From NCBI GenBank assembly GCA_016840125.1, contig JAEOSY010000044.1, positions 1 to 39,966 of the forward strand: a DNA stretch of 39,966 bases, given 5' to 3'. The position numbers were made by a program, and so were the translations under genes. Positions 25,970-34,767 of this stretch are shown here, piece after piece. The stretch comes from Candidatus Helarchaeota archaeon (GTDB lineage Archaea; Asgardarchaeota; Lokiarchaeia; Helarchaeales; HEL-GB-A). The notes beneath the pieces were generated by a model. It did not search any database. It was not told where the DNA came from and saw nothing but the letters and a program-made list of their open reading frames with translations. Each line of letters begins with the position of its first letter. Position 1 is the stretch's first letter.

Positions 25970-28051
25970 TTATTTTTTAGAATCTTTGGGTTTAGGGAGT
26001 GCCTCTACGGGGCGGGATCGGCGTAGAAATCCGTGGATCAATATAGCTATAGTTAATGCGATCCCAACAATGAGAATTGAAAGCTCCAGTGTTATACCCT
26101 CGGGCTCTGATGTTGAGGGTGTAGGAAAGCTGTTTGGATCTAATGGATTCGTTCCAGCGATTACCTCGACCCCATCGAAAACTCCATCATCATCTGAATC
26201 ACTGTCGTATGGATCTGTTTGATAAAAATATTCTTGGGCGTTTGTAAGTCCATCCCCTTCAATATCGAGTGACACATCGATTGGATCTAGTGGATATAGT
26301 GAATTATTTACCTCCCAACCATCTGGAATATAATCGTTATCAGTGTCTGGGTCAAGTGGATCCGTTAAATAAGCTTTGATTTCAGCCCCATCTGTGAGCC
26401 CATCGTCGTCAGTATCTGGATTAGTTGCGTTTGAGTCATACATAAGGATTTCCTCTCCATCTGTAGCTCCATCGCCATCGGTGTCTGCATTGGTCGCGTT
26501 CGTGGGATAGAGAAAGAGTTCTGCACTGTCATTGAGCCCGTCACCATCCGTGTCCGGGTTGGTCGCGTTGGTCGGGTAGATGAAGAGTTCTGTACTGTCA
26601 TTGAGCCCATCTCCATCCGAATCCAGAGCAGAGGCATTTGTACCATAGATAATTACTTCGGCACTATCGTTCAGCGTATCGCCATCCGTATCAATACTTG
26701 TCGCATTTGTGAAATAAGTAAGTACTTCCTCGCCATCGGTGAGTCCATCGGCATCCGTATCGGGATTGGTCGCGTTTGTTGGATAGATTAAAATTTCCGC
26801 ACTATCATTGAGCCCATCTCCATCCGAATCCAGAGCAGAGGCATTTGTACCATAGATAAAAACTTCAGCACTATCGTTCAGCATATCGCCATCCGTATCA
26901 ATACTTGTCGCATTTGTGAAATAAGTAAGTACTTCCTCGCCATCGGTAAGTCCATCTCCATCAGTATCTTCGACCAGAGGATTTATACCATTACCCACTT
27001 CGAAGCCATCCGTCAAGTTGTCATTATCGGTATCGTTCGAGAACGCATTAGTTCCATATGAAATTTCATCTCCATTCAATATTCCATCGCTATCCCAATC
27101 GCCCGCATCATCTAAAATGTTTTCTACAAATGTATTATTAGTCCCTGTATCATCAATTTGGTCAGGAGAATTCCCCCAGATTAGGTTCCGATAGAAGTAA
27201 TTATGTGAGGCGGTGAACATGCCTAGGACTATGTATATCCCATAATCGCCATTATAGGTGATTGTATTCGTGATGAAATTATTGTAAGTGACCGATTCAA
27301 GCAAGTATATTCCACTAGCAGTATTTCCAGTAATATTATTATCGGTGAATATATTGGAAGAGCCGAAAAGTTGTATAGCGATTCCAATTTGGTTATAATT
27401 GGCAGTATTGTTCGTTACGATGTTACCATCTGCGCTTTCAAAGGCAAATCCATACGAATTACCAATTACAGTGTTTTCGATCAGATGATTATTATCGCCA
27501 CCCTGTATATAAAAGCCGGAATCAGTATTATTATTGGCGATATTATTCGTCAAATTATTACTTGACCCCTCAAGCCGAAATCCTTGCTCATTTTGATTTG
27601 CGGTGTTGTTCAGGAGAGTATTATTATGGGAACTCATTAAGAAAATTCCCAAAGAATTGAATCGAAGCGAATTGTTTATGACTCGCCCATTTGTAACGTT
27701 TTCAAGTCGTATTCCGGCATCAAATGTATCTGTATCCGTGATGGTACAATTCCGTAGGATGAAATAAGCGTCTGTGTTTTGTATGAATATTCCATTAGCT
27801 CCTGAACCACTGGCATTTATCTGAAAGTTTTCAAGGATATAAGGATTGTTCACAGAACCATTTCCAGCACTCGCATTATTAATAAACTGGGTATTTCCAT
27901 TAATTGAAAATGGCGAATCGGCTTTTATTGTTAAAATACAACTCGATGTTTTAATCCCTTCTGATGTTTTTAGCGTAGGTAAATTATACAATCCAATATA
28001 AAGTATTAGAATTTTAATAAAAACTAATGTTATACCTTTTAGTTTTCGCAA
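25970..28051 (-). CDS. cell-surface protein: beta-helix plus calcium-type repeats, C-terminal anchor
   Basis: 693 aa. An N-terminal signal helix (about 6-22) is followed by a right-handed beta-helix of NosD/PbH1 type (about 70-312; NNTLLNNTANQN, NNLTNNIANNN). A run of thrombospondin-3-like DxDxDG repeats follows (about 317-635; nine exact 23-residue units between 362 and 568), then one membrane helix (656-676) and a basic tail RRSRP. Asn-rich N-x-T/S motifs suggest glycosylation. It is probably exposed outside the cell, calcium-stabilised and adhesive or glycan-binding. It lies on the opposite strand between UroD copies 2 and 3. Its end converges on copy 2 with T-rich sequence on both strands. 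Confidence 0.85.
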   Translation of the reverse strand: MRKLKGITLVFIKILILYIGLYNLPTLKTSEGIKTSSCILTIKADSPFSINGNTQFINNASAGNGSVNNPYILENFQINASGSGANGIFIQNTDAYFILRNCTITDTDTFDAGIRLENVTNGRVINNSLRFNSLGIFLMSSHNNTLLNNTANQNEQGFRLEGSSNNLTNNIANNNTDSGFYIQGGDNNHLIENTVIGNSYGFAFESADGNIVTNNTANYNQIGIAIQLFGSSNIFTDNNITGNTASGIYLLESVTYNNFITNTITYNGDYGIYIVLGMFTASHNYFYRNLIWGNSPDQIDDTGTNNTFVENILDDAGDWDSDGILNGDEISYGTNAFSNDTDNDNLTDGFEVGNGINPLVEDTDGDGLTDGEEVLTYFTNATSIDTDGDMLNDSAEVFIYGTNASALDSDGDGLNDSAEILIYPTNATNPDTDADGLTDGEEVLTYFTNATSIDTDGDTLNDSAEVIIYGTNASALDSDGDGLNDSTELFIYPTNATNPDTDGDGLNDSAELFLYPTNATNADTDGDGATDGEEILMYDSNATNPDTDDDGLTDGAEIKAYLTDPLDPDTDNDYIPDGWEVNNSLYPLDPIDVSLDIEGDGLTNAQEYFYQTDPYDSDSDDDGVFDGVEVIAGTNPLDPNSFPTPSTSEPEGITLELSILIVGIALTIAILIHGFLRRSRPVEALPKPKDSKK
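26348..26968 (-). repeat. nine 69-bp coding repeats (23 aa each)
   Basis: Each unit begins D-[TS]-D-x-D and has a second conserved [TN]-D-[GS] block. Units 1-3 (26762-26968) and 4-6 (26555-26761) form a 207-bp higher-order repeat that is nearly identical at DNA level, offset exactly 207 bp. Units 6 and 7 are also close. This points to recent unequal exchange. Confidence 0.8.
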
Positions 28052-28193
28052 ATTATTCCCTTCTTTAATTAAATATAAAATAGATAAGGAATTTCTAAAT
28101 CTTATTATTTAAATGCTTTTCTGATGAATACTGGATACCTATCAATGGAAAGAATTATTTTCTTGTCTTTGTAAAATAGAATGAGGATTTAAA

Positions 28194-29393
28194 ATGGATG
28201 CTAAAACACGCTTTCTAACAGCATTGAACCATGAAGAACCGGACCGCGTGCCATTATTTGAATTAGGGATCGACTCAGCTCCCATCCTCGAACATTATAA
28301 AGGAAGAAGCTTATCAACTCTTGTGGGATTAGCAAAACTGTTTCGAATTCTGATTCCCCTCGGTTGGCGACGTTTTCTTGCGTGGGGCATGGGGCGACCT
28401 TTCTTAGCGAAAGCCATCGGGAAGAGTCTTGTGAAGTTTATGAAGAAGATTGGCTATGACGCCACGGTTATTCCAGTTGCATTAATCTACACTAAAGCAT
28501 TATTTCCGAAGATCAAAGGGCGAGATGGCCTTTTTTATGTCGATGAGTTTGGGCGACGTCACTTCTTTTCTAAACTCGAATCAGGAGGGAAAGAAGTCTC
28601 GGTGGCATTCTATGATGGGGGGCACTTCGACACAGAAGATCCGGAAGCTTCCTATGAAGAGTGGGGACTTTTAGACCCAGATCACAAATGCCGCTCCGCG
28701 ACCTACGAGGCGGCATTGAAAGAAGCAAAAAAGGATATTTATCCAATTCCAGGGATTGTTGGGGTGCTCGAGGGCACGTGGGAATGTTTTGGATTTACAA
28801 CCTTTACCAAACTTCTTTTCAAAAAACCCCAGTTCATAGAAAAAGTCTTTCAAGATCGGGGAGATTTCGCTGTCGCGTTGGCGGAGAATATGTTGGACTT
28901 GGGAGCCGAAACTATATTCGTATTGGATGATTCTGGAACTAAAACCGGCCCATTCCTGAGTCCAAAAATGTATGATAAGTTCGTAATTACACAGTTAAAG
29001 CGGATCTGTGATAAGGTTCATAGCTATGACGCTAAAGTCATTCTGCATTCGTGTGGAAATATCTATAAAATCCTTGATTTGATTGTTGGGGCAGGTATTG
29101 ATGGCTTAAACCCAATCGAACCAGGAAGCGGCATGGATATATTTCAGATTAAAGAGGATTATGGGGAGAGAATTAGCCTCTTTGGCAACGTGGATCCTAT
29201 TCAAATTTTAACCCATGGGACTCCTGAGCGCGTTGATGCACAGGTAAAGGAATTAATCAAAAGGTGTGCGCCTGGAGGGGGATATTTCCTGGCAAGTGGG
29301 CATTCAATCACGTACTCGGTACCTCTAGAGAACTATTTAGCGATGCTGGAAGCTCACAAGAAATATGGCAACTATCCAATTCAGTTGGATTAG
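28194..29393 (+). CDS. UroD/MtaA-like methyltransferase family, copy 3
   Basis: 399 aa starting MDAKTRFLTALNHEEPDR at ATG 28194, with GAGGA about 8 nt upstream. Zinc-site residues are intact: HSCG (His285, Cys287) and RCAPGGG (Cys358). It has the same hydrophobic insert as copy 2 (near 40-85). A 59-nt segment (28779-28837) is identical to copy 2 (25342-25400) at all but one base. The next gene, a nitroreductase, begins 14 nt after its stop and is probably in the same operon. Function as for copy 2: likely a corrinoid-dependent or related methyl transfer, acceptor unknown. Confidence 0.87.
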   Translation: MDAKTRFLTALNHEEPDRVPLFELGIDSAPILEHYKGRSLSTLVGLAKLFRILIPLGWRRFLAWGMGRPFLAKAIGKSLVKFMKKIGYDATVIPVALIYTKALFPKIKGRDGLFYVDEFGRRHFFSKLESGGKEVSVAFYDGGHFDTEDPEASYEEWGLLDPDHKCRSATYEAALKEAKKDIYPIPGIVGVLEGTWECFGFTTFTKLLFKKPQFIEKVFQDRGDFAVALAENMLDLGAETIFVLDDSGTKTGPFLSPKMYDKFVITQLKRICDKVHSYDAKVILHSCGNIYKILDLIVGAGIDGLNPIEPGSGMDIFQIKEDYGERISLFGNVDPIQILTHGTPERVDAQVKELIKRCAPGGGYFLASGHSITYSVPLENYLAMLEAHKKYGNYPIQLD

Positions 29394-29407
29394 GGAATTT
29401 GATTAAA

Positions 29408-30136
29408 ATGGATTTTCAAGAATTGGTGAAGTACCGGAGAAGTTCTCGGTGGCTTTTTTCCAAGAAACCGATCCCGGATGGGGATTTACGTAAAATTTTA
29501 GAGGCAGCACGTTATGCCCCAACCCCACATAACACTCAACCCTTCGAAATTATTGTAGTGAAGGATCGCGAAGTGATTAAGCAACTTTCGAAGGTGGGAT
29601 TTCGACTCGATGAAGAAGCGGTTATGGGGCATTTTGAATGGACCCGACATACCCGGGAGGAGCTTGAGACGAAGAAAGATGGGGTTTATATCGATGCGTT
29701 ACCGAAATTTGTGCTGGATTTGAAAGATAATCCCGACTTAATAGGGGATGATCAATTCTGGGAGAAAACTATGGAGTTGTATTCCTACCTTATTCAAAGT
29801 TCGGCCGCGTTACTTTTCATCCTGCTTGCAGAGAAAAAGCCGAGGATTGGAGCGTTAGCGGGATTATGGGGAATTATTAGCATTGGGGGCGTCATGCAAA
29901 ATATCTGGTTAGCCTCCAATGATCTGGGAATTAGTGTGCAGGTGGTCAGCGGGCAATTAATGGTTCCTGAGTCTGCTCGGAAAATTCGGGAAATTTTGCA
30001 TATTCCTGATAAAGAATATCGGTTAATGCTGATAATGCGTCTTGGTTATGAAGGAAAATTTGGGAAATATGGTACAAAAATTCGCCGTGACCTGAGAGAC
30101 TTTGTGCATTTTAATCAATTTTCTAAAAAAATATAA
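29408..30136 (+). CDS. nitroreductase-family flavoprotein
   Basis: 242 aa from ATG 29408. Upstream codons back to 29264 are open but lie inside the UroD coding region. FMN-binding marks are RRSSRWLFSKKPI (N-terminus, the usual R-R-S-x-R block), AARYAPTPHNTQPFEIIVV and a late GGVMQNIWLAS helix. Family members reduce nitro compounds, quinones, or carry out dehalogenation or cobalamin-related flavin chemistry. Its place directly behind a UroD-like methyltransferase suggests a redox partner in methyl metabolism (inference). Its 3' end is 4 bp from the oppositely oriented methyltransferase. Confidence 0.85.
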   Translation: MDFQELVKYRRSSRWLFSKKPIPDGDLRKILEAARYAPTPHNTQPFEIIVVKDREVIKQLSKVGFRLDEEAVMGHFEWTRHTREELETKKDGVYIDALPKFVLDLKDNPDLIGDDQFWEKTMELYSYLIQSSAALLFILLAEKKPRIGALAGLWGIISIGGVMQNIWLASNDLGISVQVVSGQLMVPESARKIREILHIPDKEYRLMLIMRLGYEGKFGKYGTKIRRDLRDFVHFNQFSKKI

Positions 30137-30139
30137 GGT

Positions 30140-31168
30140 TTATTTGATCGCTGTAATTAAATCGATTCCTTCGATCATTCCACGTTGAATATTGTTAAAA
30201 CCAATTTTTGTGAGGAGTGTGTTCTGCTCTTGCTCGTTGAGAATAACAGTCCCGGTACAGGCTTCTTTGAACTGATCCAGAATCCCCTTTTCATAGTTTA
30301 GATTTCTAAAATCTTCAATTTTCTCGGGATAGGCAAAGGCAATCAATAAAAGGCAGCCGTTCTCCTTTAAGGCTTGAAATACATTATCCATTACCCGGTA
30401 GCGAACCTCAGGGAGAATCTCGTGAAACGTGAGTAGGAGACAGACTACATCAAATTTATTATTATAAGTTAGGTTTTCGCCTCCTAGGCACTTAAAGGAA
30501 ACCTGATTCTCTAAGCCCAATTGTGAGGTTCGTTCTTGGGCAACTTCTATTGCATAAGGTACGGGATCAATTCCCACAAACCGACTATTGGAATATTTTT
30601 GAGCGAGTTTAATAATGAGACCACCTGATCCACAACCAATATCCAAAAAATCAATTCCTTCCCGTAATAACTTTTTAATTTTTACTTGTTTCCGAACACT
30701 TGAAAATACAACATCGATATTTTTATGTAGATTCTTTGTACCGGTGGAGACATATTTGGCCCGCTCAGCAGTATAACCTTTTATAACATCTCCAGTCTCA
30801 TAATACTCAGGAGTCGTTTTTAGGCGTTCACCTGATGTGTGGATTAAACCGGCAAATCGTGTGGCGACATTTCTCAAACTACCCATATTCCCCAAGAGTT
30901 CATCCATGAACGGTTGATATTTAAATCGCCCTTGAGTGTCACAATCCAGAATCTCTAAAAAGTAGGCGGTTTGACACCAAATTTTCAAATAAGGTTCGTG
31001 TAGTGCTAATTTTGTTGCCAGTTCTGGAACGGTTATTCCTTCTTTAGCTTCATTTAATGCTTCTAATACCCCCGTGTGAACACCCACATTTATTAAATGC
31101 GCCGCCAGAAAGCCATTATTGAAGCTGCGAATCTTCTCCTTTTGGGTTTTAAAACTTATTTGCTCCAT
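30140..31168 (-). CDS. SAM-dependent methyltransferase with N-terminal winged helix
   Basis: 342 aa. The N-terminal region (15-100) looks like the dimerisation/winged-helix domain of O-methyltransferases (GFLAAHLINVGVHTGVLEAL). The Rossmann methyltransferase core begins with motif I FLDIGCGSGGL (174-184), then VGIDPVPYAIEVA and FDVVCLLLTFHEI. The substrate is probably a small molecule. It is monocistronic, and TATA-like sequence (GCTTATATTTATATT) lies 25-35 nt before the ATG, so the transcript has almost no leader. Confidence 0.88.
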   Translation of the reverse strand: MEQISFKTQKEKIRSFNNGFLAAHLINVGVHTGVLEALNEAKEGITVPELATKLALHEPYLKIWCQTAYFLEILDCDTQGRFKYQPFMDELLGNMGSLRNVATRFAGLIHTSGERLKTTPEYYETGDVIKGYTAERAKYVSTGTKNLHKNIDVVFSSVRKQVKIKKLLREGIDFLDIGCGSGGLIIKLAQKYSNSRFVGIDPVPYAIEVAQERTSQLGLENQVSFKCLGGENLTYNNKFDVVCLLLTFHEILPEVRYRVMDNVFQALKENGCLLLIAFAYPEKIEDFRNLNYEKGILDQFKEACTGTVILNEQEQNTLLTKIGFNNIQRGMIEGIDLITAIK

Positions 31169-31333
31169 AATCCCACCGCTTTGTTGTTTTAATATAAATA
31201 TAAGCTACTTTTATAACTTGTTAGAGGAAGGAAAACTAAAATCTTTTAAGAAAAATGGCTGAATTGGATTTCAATAAAGGATTAGGATTTGTATATTTTT
31301 CCCATTTGAAAATTTATTTTTATGAGTAAGTTT

Positions 31334-31549
31334 TTATTTTAAAATAATATACCTTTTTGGAGATTTCTCTAATAACCGTCCTTCATCTATTTCTTTCTTC
31401 CAACGACGATAGGCCATGAGAATTAAAATGAATTCTTCTTCTGGATCCCGCGGGCGACGTCTAGGTAATCGTTTTGGGTTCGATAGTAGCCTTAAACGGG
31501 TAAATTTTTGTTTATTCTCTTTTATGTAGGTATCAAAATTAATTTTCAT
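31334..31549 (-). CDS. small basic hypothetical protein
   Basis: 71 aa from ATG 31549. A longer start at 31570 lies deeper in the preceding gene. It is basic and arginine-rich (RLPRRRPRDPEEEFILILMAYRRW) with a predicted helix in the second half. Family not recognised. It overlaps the end of the nucleotidyltransferase-like gene by 11 nt on the same strand, so the two are coupled. Such a pair resembles a toxin-antitoxin layout, but nothing in the sequence proves it. Confidence 0.6.
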   Translation of the reverse strand: MKINFDTYIKENKQKFTRLRLLSNPKRLPRRRPRDPEEEFILILMAYRRWKKEIDEGRLLEKSPKRYIILK

Positions 31550-32132
31550 ACGTCTCACGTGTTGTTTCAATCTCTTTTTTTAGATTCATAAGCTCTGAAA
31601 TTACCCGTTCTTCTTTGGCTTGGGTTTCTAAGTAAGACCAATCTACCTTGTTAAAATGGATAAGGAGTAATTCCTTCGCTAATCGCCCATCTTCTAAGGA
31701 TTTCCAATGGGTGAAGGCATTAAGACGATCAATTATGACGTCTTCAATACCTAAGATCGGAATTTCATAACCTTCAATTTCAACGAAATATAATCGCTCT
31801 TGTTGATTTTGTTTTAGGGAGGAGGTAGGAATTTCAATTGCTAAATTTAACTCTTCTGAAAAATAATGGCGCCCAACCAGTTCAAAGTTTAATGTTATTA
31901 GAAAATTATTGAGAGCATCTCTGTTGTCGCAGGCTAGATCTGCATCACTTGTTAAGTACTCCCCTGCGGTATAAAATTGAACTGCAAATTCCCCTAGAAT
32001 TATGAGATTGGAACCCATCTGTTTTAAATATTTGTTTAATAACCCCAAAAACAATAATTTCTTCTTATATTCCTTTTCAAACTTTTTCATCTTTTCCAGA
32101 ATTTGCATATATTCTTGTTTAAAGGCATCCAT
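31539..32132 (-). CDS. nucleotidyltransferase-like protein (DUF6036/AbiEii type)
   Basis: 197 aa from ATG 32132 (MDAFKQEYMQ); an in-frame TTG at 32204 would add 24 residues, without support. The segment LIILGEFAVQFYTAGEYLTSDADLA resembles the GG-x-AV-x-FY ... Y-x-T-x-D-x-D nucleotidyltransferase signature. The first Gly-Gly is Gly-Glu here, and the acidic pair is D-A-D. DVIIDRLNAFTHWKSLEDGRLA is typical of the helical part. An N-terminal coiled coil precedes. It could transfer nucleotides to a protein or tRNA, as AbiEii/MenT toxins do, or be inactive. It is followed at once by the small basic gene. Confidence 0.65.
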   Translation of the reverse strand: MDAFKQEYMQILEKMKKFEKEYKKKLLFLGLLNKYLKQMGSNLIILGEFAVQFYTAGEYLTSDADLACDNRDALNNFLITLNFELVGRHYFSEELNLAIEIPTSSLKQNQQERLYFVEIEGYEIPILGIEDVIIDRLNAFTHWKSLEDGRLAKELLLIHFNKVDWSYLETQAKEERVISELMNLKKEIETTRETYEN

Positions 32133-32258
32133 TTTCAAATCGCTTTCTCTCTTGTTATGATAGATAACTTCCCACAGTATAAAAAGTAAATTGAATGAAA
32201 TCAAGAAGGGACAGTTTTAATGAAAAAAAAGGTATAAATTAGACTTAGTTTATCCAAA

Positions 32259-32576
32259 CTATTTCATGAGGGTTTGGATAAGCTTGATGCCTAAAACGCT
32301 GCCAATAGCAATGCCCGCTCCGATAAAAATCCAGCCATATGGACTATCATACATGTTTAGCCATATAATTCCAGGCATTACAAGACCCATCAGGGTGCCA
32401 ATTGCGCAAATGAAATATATCGTGGTCCATCTATCCTTATAGCGTTCTATCTGTAGACAGGGAAAACAAACCGGGGTCCCTTGTCCAGTCCTTGTCCCGT
32501 GAACATTGCAAAACTGTTGTTGGCATTTCACACATGTACCAGTGGCGTCGTTTCCACAAGATTTACACTTCTCCAA
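32259..32576 (-). CDS. B-box-like zinc-finger membrane protein, copy 1
   Basis: About 105 aa. An N-terminal zinc domain has eight ligands: CKSC, CVKC, CNVH and CFPC (C-x2-C, C-x2-C, C-x2-H, C-x2-C), the B-box spacing, so two zinc ions are expected. Two membrane helices follow. Start choice: AGGTGG overlaps a GTG at 32585, while TTG 32576 is 5 nt behind that site and is conserved in the second copy. The GTG would add three residues (M-D-K). Function unknown; possibly a membrane adaptor or redox/zinc sensor. It forms a tandem pair with the next gene, about 70 nt apart. Confidence 0.72.
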   Translation of the reverse strand: MEKCKSCGNDATGTCVKCQQQFCNVHGTRTGQGTPVCFPCLQIERYKDRWTTIYFICAIGTLMGLVMPGIIWLNMYDSPYGWIFIGAGIAIGSVLGIKLIQTLMK

Positions 32577-33018
32577 CTTATCCACCTAATCATCAATTGT
32601 GACAGTTTCGAAAATCTATAAAAACAGAGTTATTAAATTTATCCAAACTATTTCATGTAGGTTTGGATAATCTTGATTACTAAAAAAATGTCAAGACCTA
32701 TAGCCACTCCCAGGAAAATAAAGCCGAATACAGTATCAATCAATATAACTCCGGGTACTCCAAGCCCGATCAGGAGAGCCATTGCTGAACCCAAATAGAT
32801 CATTACCCATTTACTCTTATGGCGTTCTATCTGCAGACATGGAAAACAAACTGGGGTCCCTTGTCCAGTCCTTGTCCCGTGAACATTGCAAAACTGTTGT
32901 TGGCATTTCACACATGTACCAGTGGCGTCGTTTCCACAAGATTTACACTTCTCCAATGTATCCACCTAATCATCAGTTGTGACAGTTTCGAACATCTATT
33001 AAACAGGGTAATTAAATT
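32442..33018. repeat. tandem duplication, second unit offset 380 bp
   Basis: 32442-32585 and 32822-32965 differ by about five bases in 144 by eye. Similarity extends through the ribosome site into the gene-upstream region to about 32628 and 33008. The 3' ends of both genes (ATCCAAACTATTTCATG and flanks) are also alike, while the middle is diverged. Confidence 0.75.
32648..32956 (-). CDS. B-box-like zinc-finger membrane protein, copy 2
   Basis: Paralogue of the neighbouring gene, about 102 aa. The zinc-binding half and its upstream DNA are almost identical to copy 1, whereas the two membrane helices (MIYLGSAMALLIGLGVPGVI and FIFLGVAIGLDIFLVIKII) differ clearly in sequence. The TTG start (32956) sits 5 nt behind AGGTGG, as in copy 1. 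Selection or gene conversion has kept the cytosolic zinc module and let the membrane part drift. It may form heteromers with copy 1 (inference). Confidence 0.72.
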   Translation of the reverse strand: MEKCKSCGNDATGTCVKCQQQFCNVHGTRTGQGTPVCFPCLQIERHKSKWVMIYLGSAMALLIGLGVPGVILIDTVFGFIFLGVAIGLDIFLVIKIIQTYMK

Positions 33019-33070
33019 TATGGTTAGAAGTTTTGATAAAATAAGAAGAGAGGAATTTTATTCGGATTAT

Positions 33071-34726
33071 TTACGAATGGTCTTTATGTTTCATCAGCTG
33101 TTTACGGACTTTATCTTTGATGCGCTGAATATGTCCACGCCCTAATCCTTTCACTTCGCATCCCAATTGGAAATACCGTTCAATCTGTGTATCATTTAAA
33201 ATACCAAAACAGTCAATAATTGCGGCGGACTGCCCAATCCATTCAACGACCTCATCAGGATTCAGATCCAGATAAAGTTCATGCCGGACTGCAAATACGA
33301 CGGCATCAGCACCCTTAAATGACGCTGTAAAATCCTTTAAGATACGTAAATCCTTTAATTTTTCTTGGCTACGGAAAAACCTGGCGAGACTTTTACTGGT
33401 GGCAGGGTAACTAGCTTGTTTCTCAAATTCCCACCAATGATCTACGTAGGGATCATGGACTCGAATTTCGGCACCCATCTCAGTTAATTTGCGTACAATT
33501 AATTCAATACCACTATACCGTGTATCTCCAATATCTTCCCTATATGAGGCCCCTAGAATCAAGATATCCGCTGCGGCGATGGGACGATTCATGTTGCGCA
33601 AGGCATCACGTATGAGCTGAGCAGCATGAAGTGCTCGTGTATCGTTAATATTTATAGCTTCAGGAGTAATATTAAAAATATCATCTTCAAAGCCCAGAAT
33701 ATGTTTATACGCCCACATCCCTAGAGCTCCATCTTTGGGGAGGCAGTAGCCACCGATCCCCGGTCCGGGGAAGAGTATATTACTATGAGTTGGACGTACT
33801 CTTATTGCTTGAAGCACTTTAATTAAGTCTACACCATTTCTCTCAGCAAAAAGGCTCCACTCATCCATAAATGCAAGGATGGTTGCCCGAAAACTATTCT
33901 CTACAATTTTAGCAGTCTCTGATTCGATAGGTTTATCTAGAACAGTTAGAGGGTACTCATCCGTATTTAGTACCTCATTTAGAAACTTAACAACACGCTG
34001 TCTAGCATCTTCATTGATGCCACTACAAACGCGCCAAAAATCCCTTATACTTGCGATGTAATGCCGTCCGGGCATAACTCGTTCATAGCTGTGAGCTAAA
34101 AGGGGGTTCGAATCAATTCCTCGCTTGCGGAAAGTTTTACGCATAATTGGGAGCGCTATATTCTCAGTTGTTCCAGGAGGGACCGTAGTTTCAATAATTA
34201 CTAAAGCTTGCGGGGGGATATATTCTGCAATAATCGTAAGCGATTTTTCCAAGGCAGCCATTTCGGTATAGCCCGTTCGACAATTGCCTAGGTCCTCCTT
34301 CACAAAATCGCATTGAACATCCACCACTACGACATCTGCAAAAGAGAGTGCCTCATAGGAAAACGAGGCGGTCAAGGTATTTTTATCTAAAACACATCGA
34401 TGGATCATCGGTGCCACTTCAGGATCATCTGCTTTCACAGGACTTTCACCGCGATTGATTAAGGGAATCTTCCAGTAGCTGCGGACGCTCGGTCTTTGCA
34501 TCCCAATGACAAATTTTGTTGATTGATTATTGTTATCTACACTATCAGCGATAATGGCGGCCATAACCGCTCCCACAAAGCCAACACCCATGACCACAAC
34601 GATCTCACGTCCTAAAGACCGCTGTTCATCAACTGCTCTCTTCAATCTTACATTTTCGGTCTTGTAATCCTCATCCTGTGGCAGCGGGAACTGCTCTCCA
34701 TCGGGACTGATTGAAAACTCATCCAT
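33071..34726 (-). CDS. nucleotide-sugar dehydrogenase (UDP-glucose/ManNAc dehydrogenase family)
   Basis: 551 aa, longer than the usual 420-450. Oxidises a UDP-sugar at C6 to the uronate in two NAD-dependent steps. The Rossmann start is IVVVMGVGFVGAVMA (42-56) after a 40-residue polar extension. The central helix ESETAKIVENSFRA (268-281), the catalytic Cys328 in GPGIGGYCLPKD and the C-terminal domain (ILGASYREDIGDTR, then VHDPYVD) are in place. The extra length is partly at the N-terminus and partly in the C-terminal domain. It supplies uronates for surface glycans, possibly linked to the heparinase-like and epimerase genes in the window (inference). GGAG lies about 9 nt before the ATG. Confidence 0.88.
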   Translation of the reverse strand: MDEFSISPDGEQFPLPQDEDYKTENVRLKRAVDEQRSLGREIVVVMGVGFVGAVMAAIIADSVDNNNQSTKFVIGMQRPSVRSYWKIPLINRGESPVKADDPEVAPMIHRCVLDKNTLTASFSYEALSFADVVVVDVQCDFVKEDLGNCRTGYTEMAALEKSLTIIAEYIPPQALVIIETTVPPGTTENIALPIMRKTFRKRGIDSNPLLAHSYERVMPGRHYIASIRDFWRVCSGINEDARQRVVKFLNEVLNTDEYPLTVLDKPIESETAKIVENSFRATILAFMDEWSLFAERNGVDLIKVLQAIRVRPTHSNILFPGPGIGGYCLPKDGALGMWAYKHILGFEDDIFNITPEAININDTRALHAAQLIRDALRNMNRPIAAADILILGASYREDIGDTRYSGIELIVRKLTEMGAEIRVHDPYVDHWWEFEKQASYPATSKSLARFFRSQEKLKDLRILKDFTASFKGADAVVFAVRHELYLDLNPDEVVEWIGQSAAIIDCFGILNDTQIERYFQLGCEVKGLGRGHIQRIKDKVRKQLMKHKDHS

Positions 34727-34767
34727 AGTAAAAAACTCCGAATAGATTTCTACGTTTATTATGAAAC

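Noticed and set aside
26348..26968. Regularly spaced repeats that might look like a CRISPR array
   Set aside because: Units are 69 bp in frame, encode DxDxDG calcium-type repeats, and have no constant-repeat/variable-spacer pattern.
29264..29407. N-terminal extension of the nitroreductase frame
   Set aside because: It overlaps the third methyltransferase gene; the protein family begins at the ATG at 29408, which has its own ribosome site.
34095..34120. GGGGGTTCGAATC resembling a tRNA T-loop
   Set aside because: Inside the nucleotide-sugar dehydrogenase coding sequence, with no cloverleaf partners.
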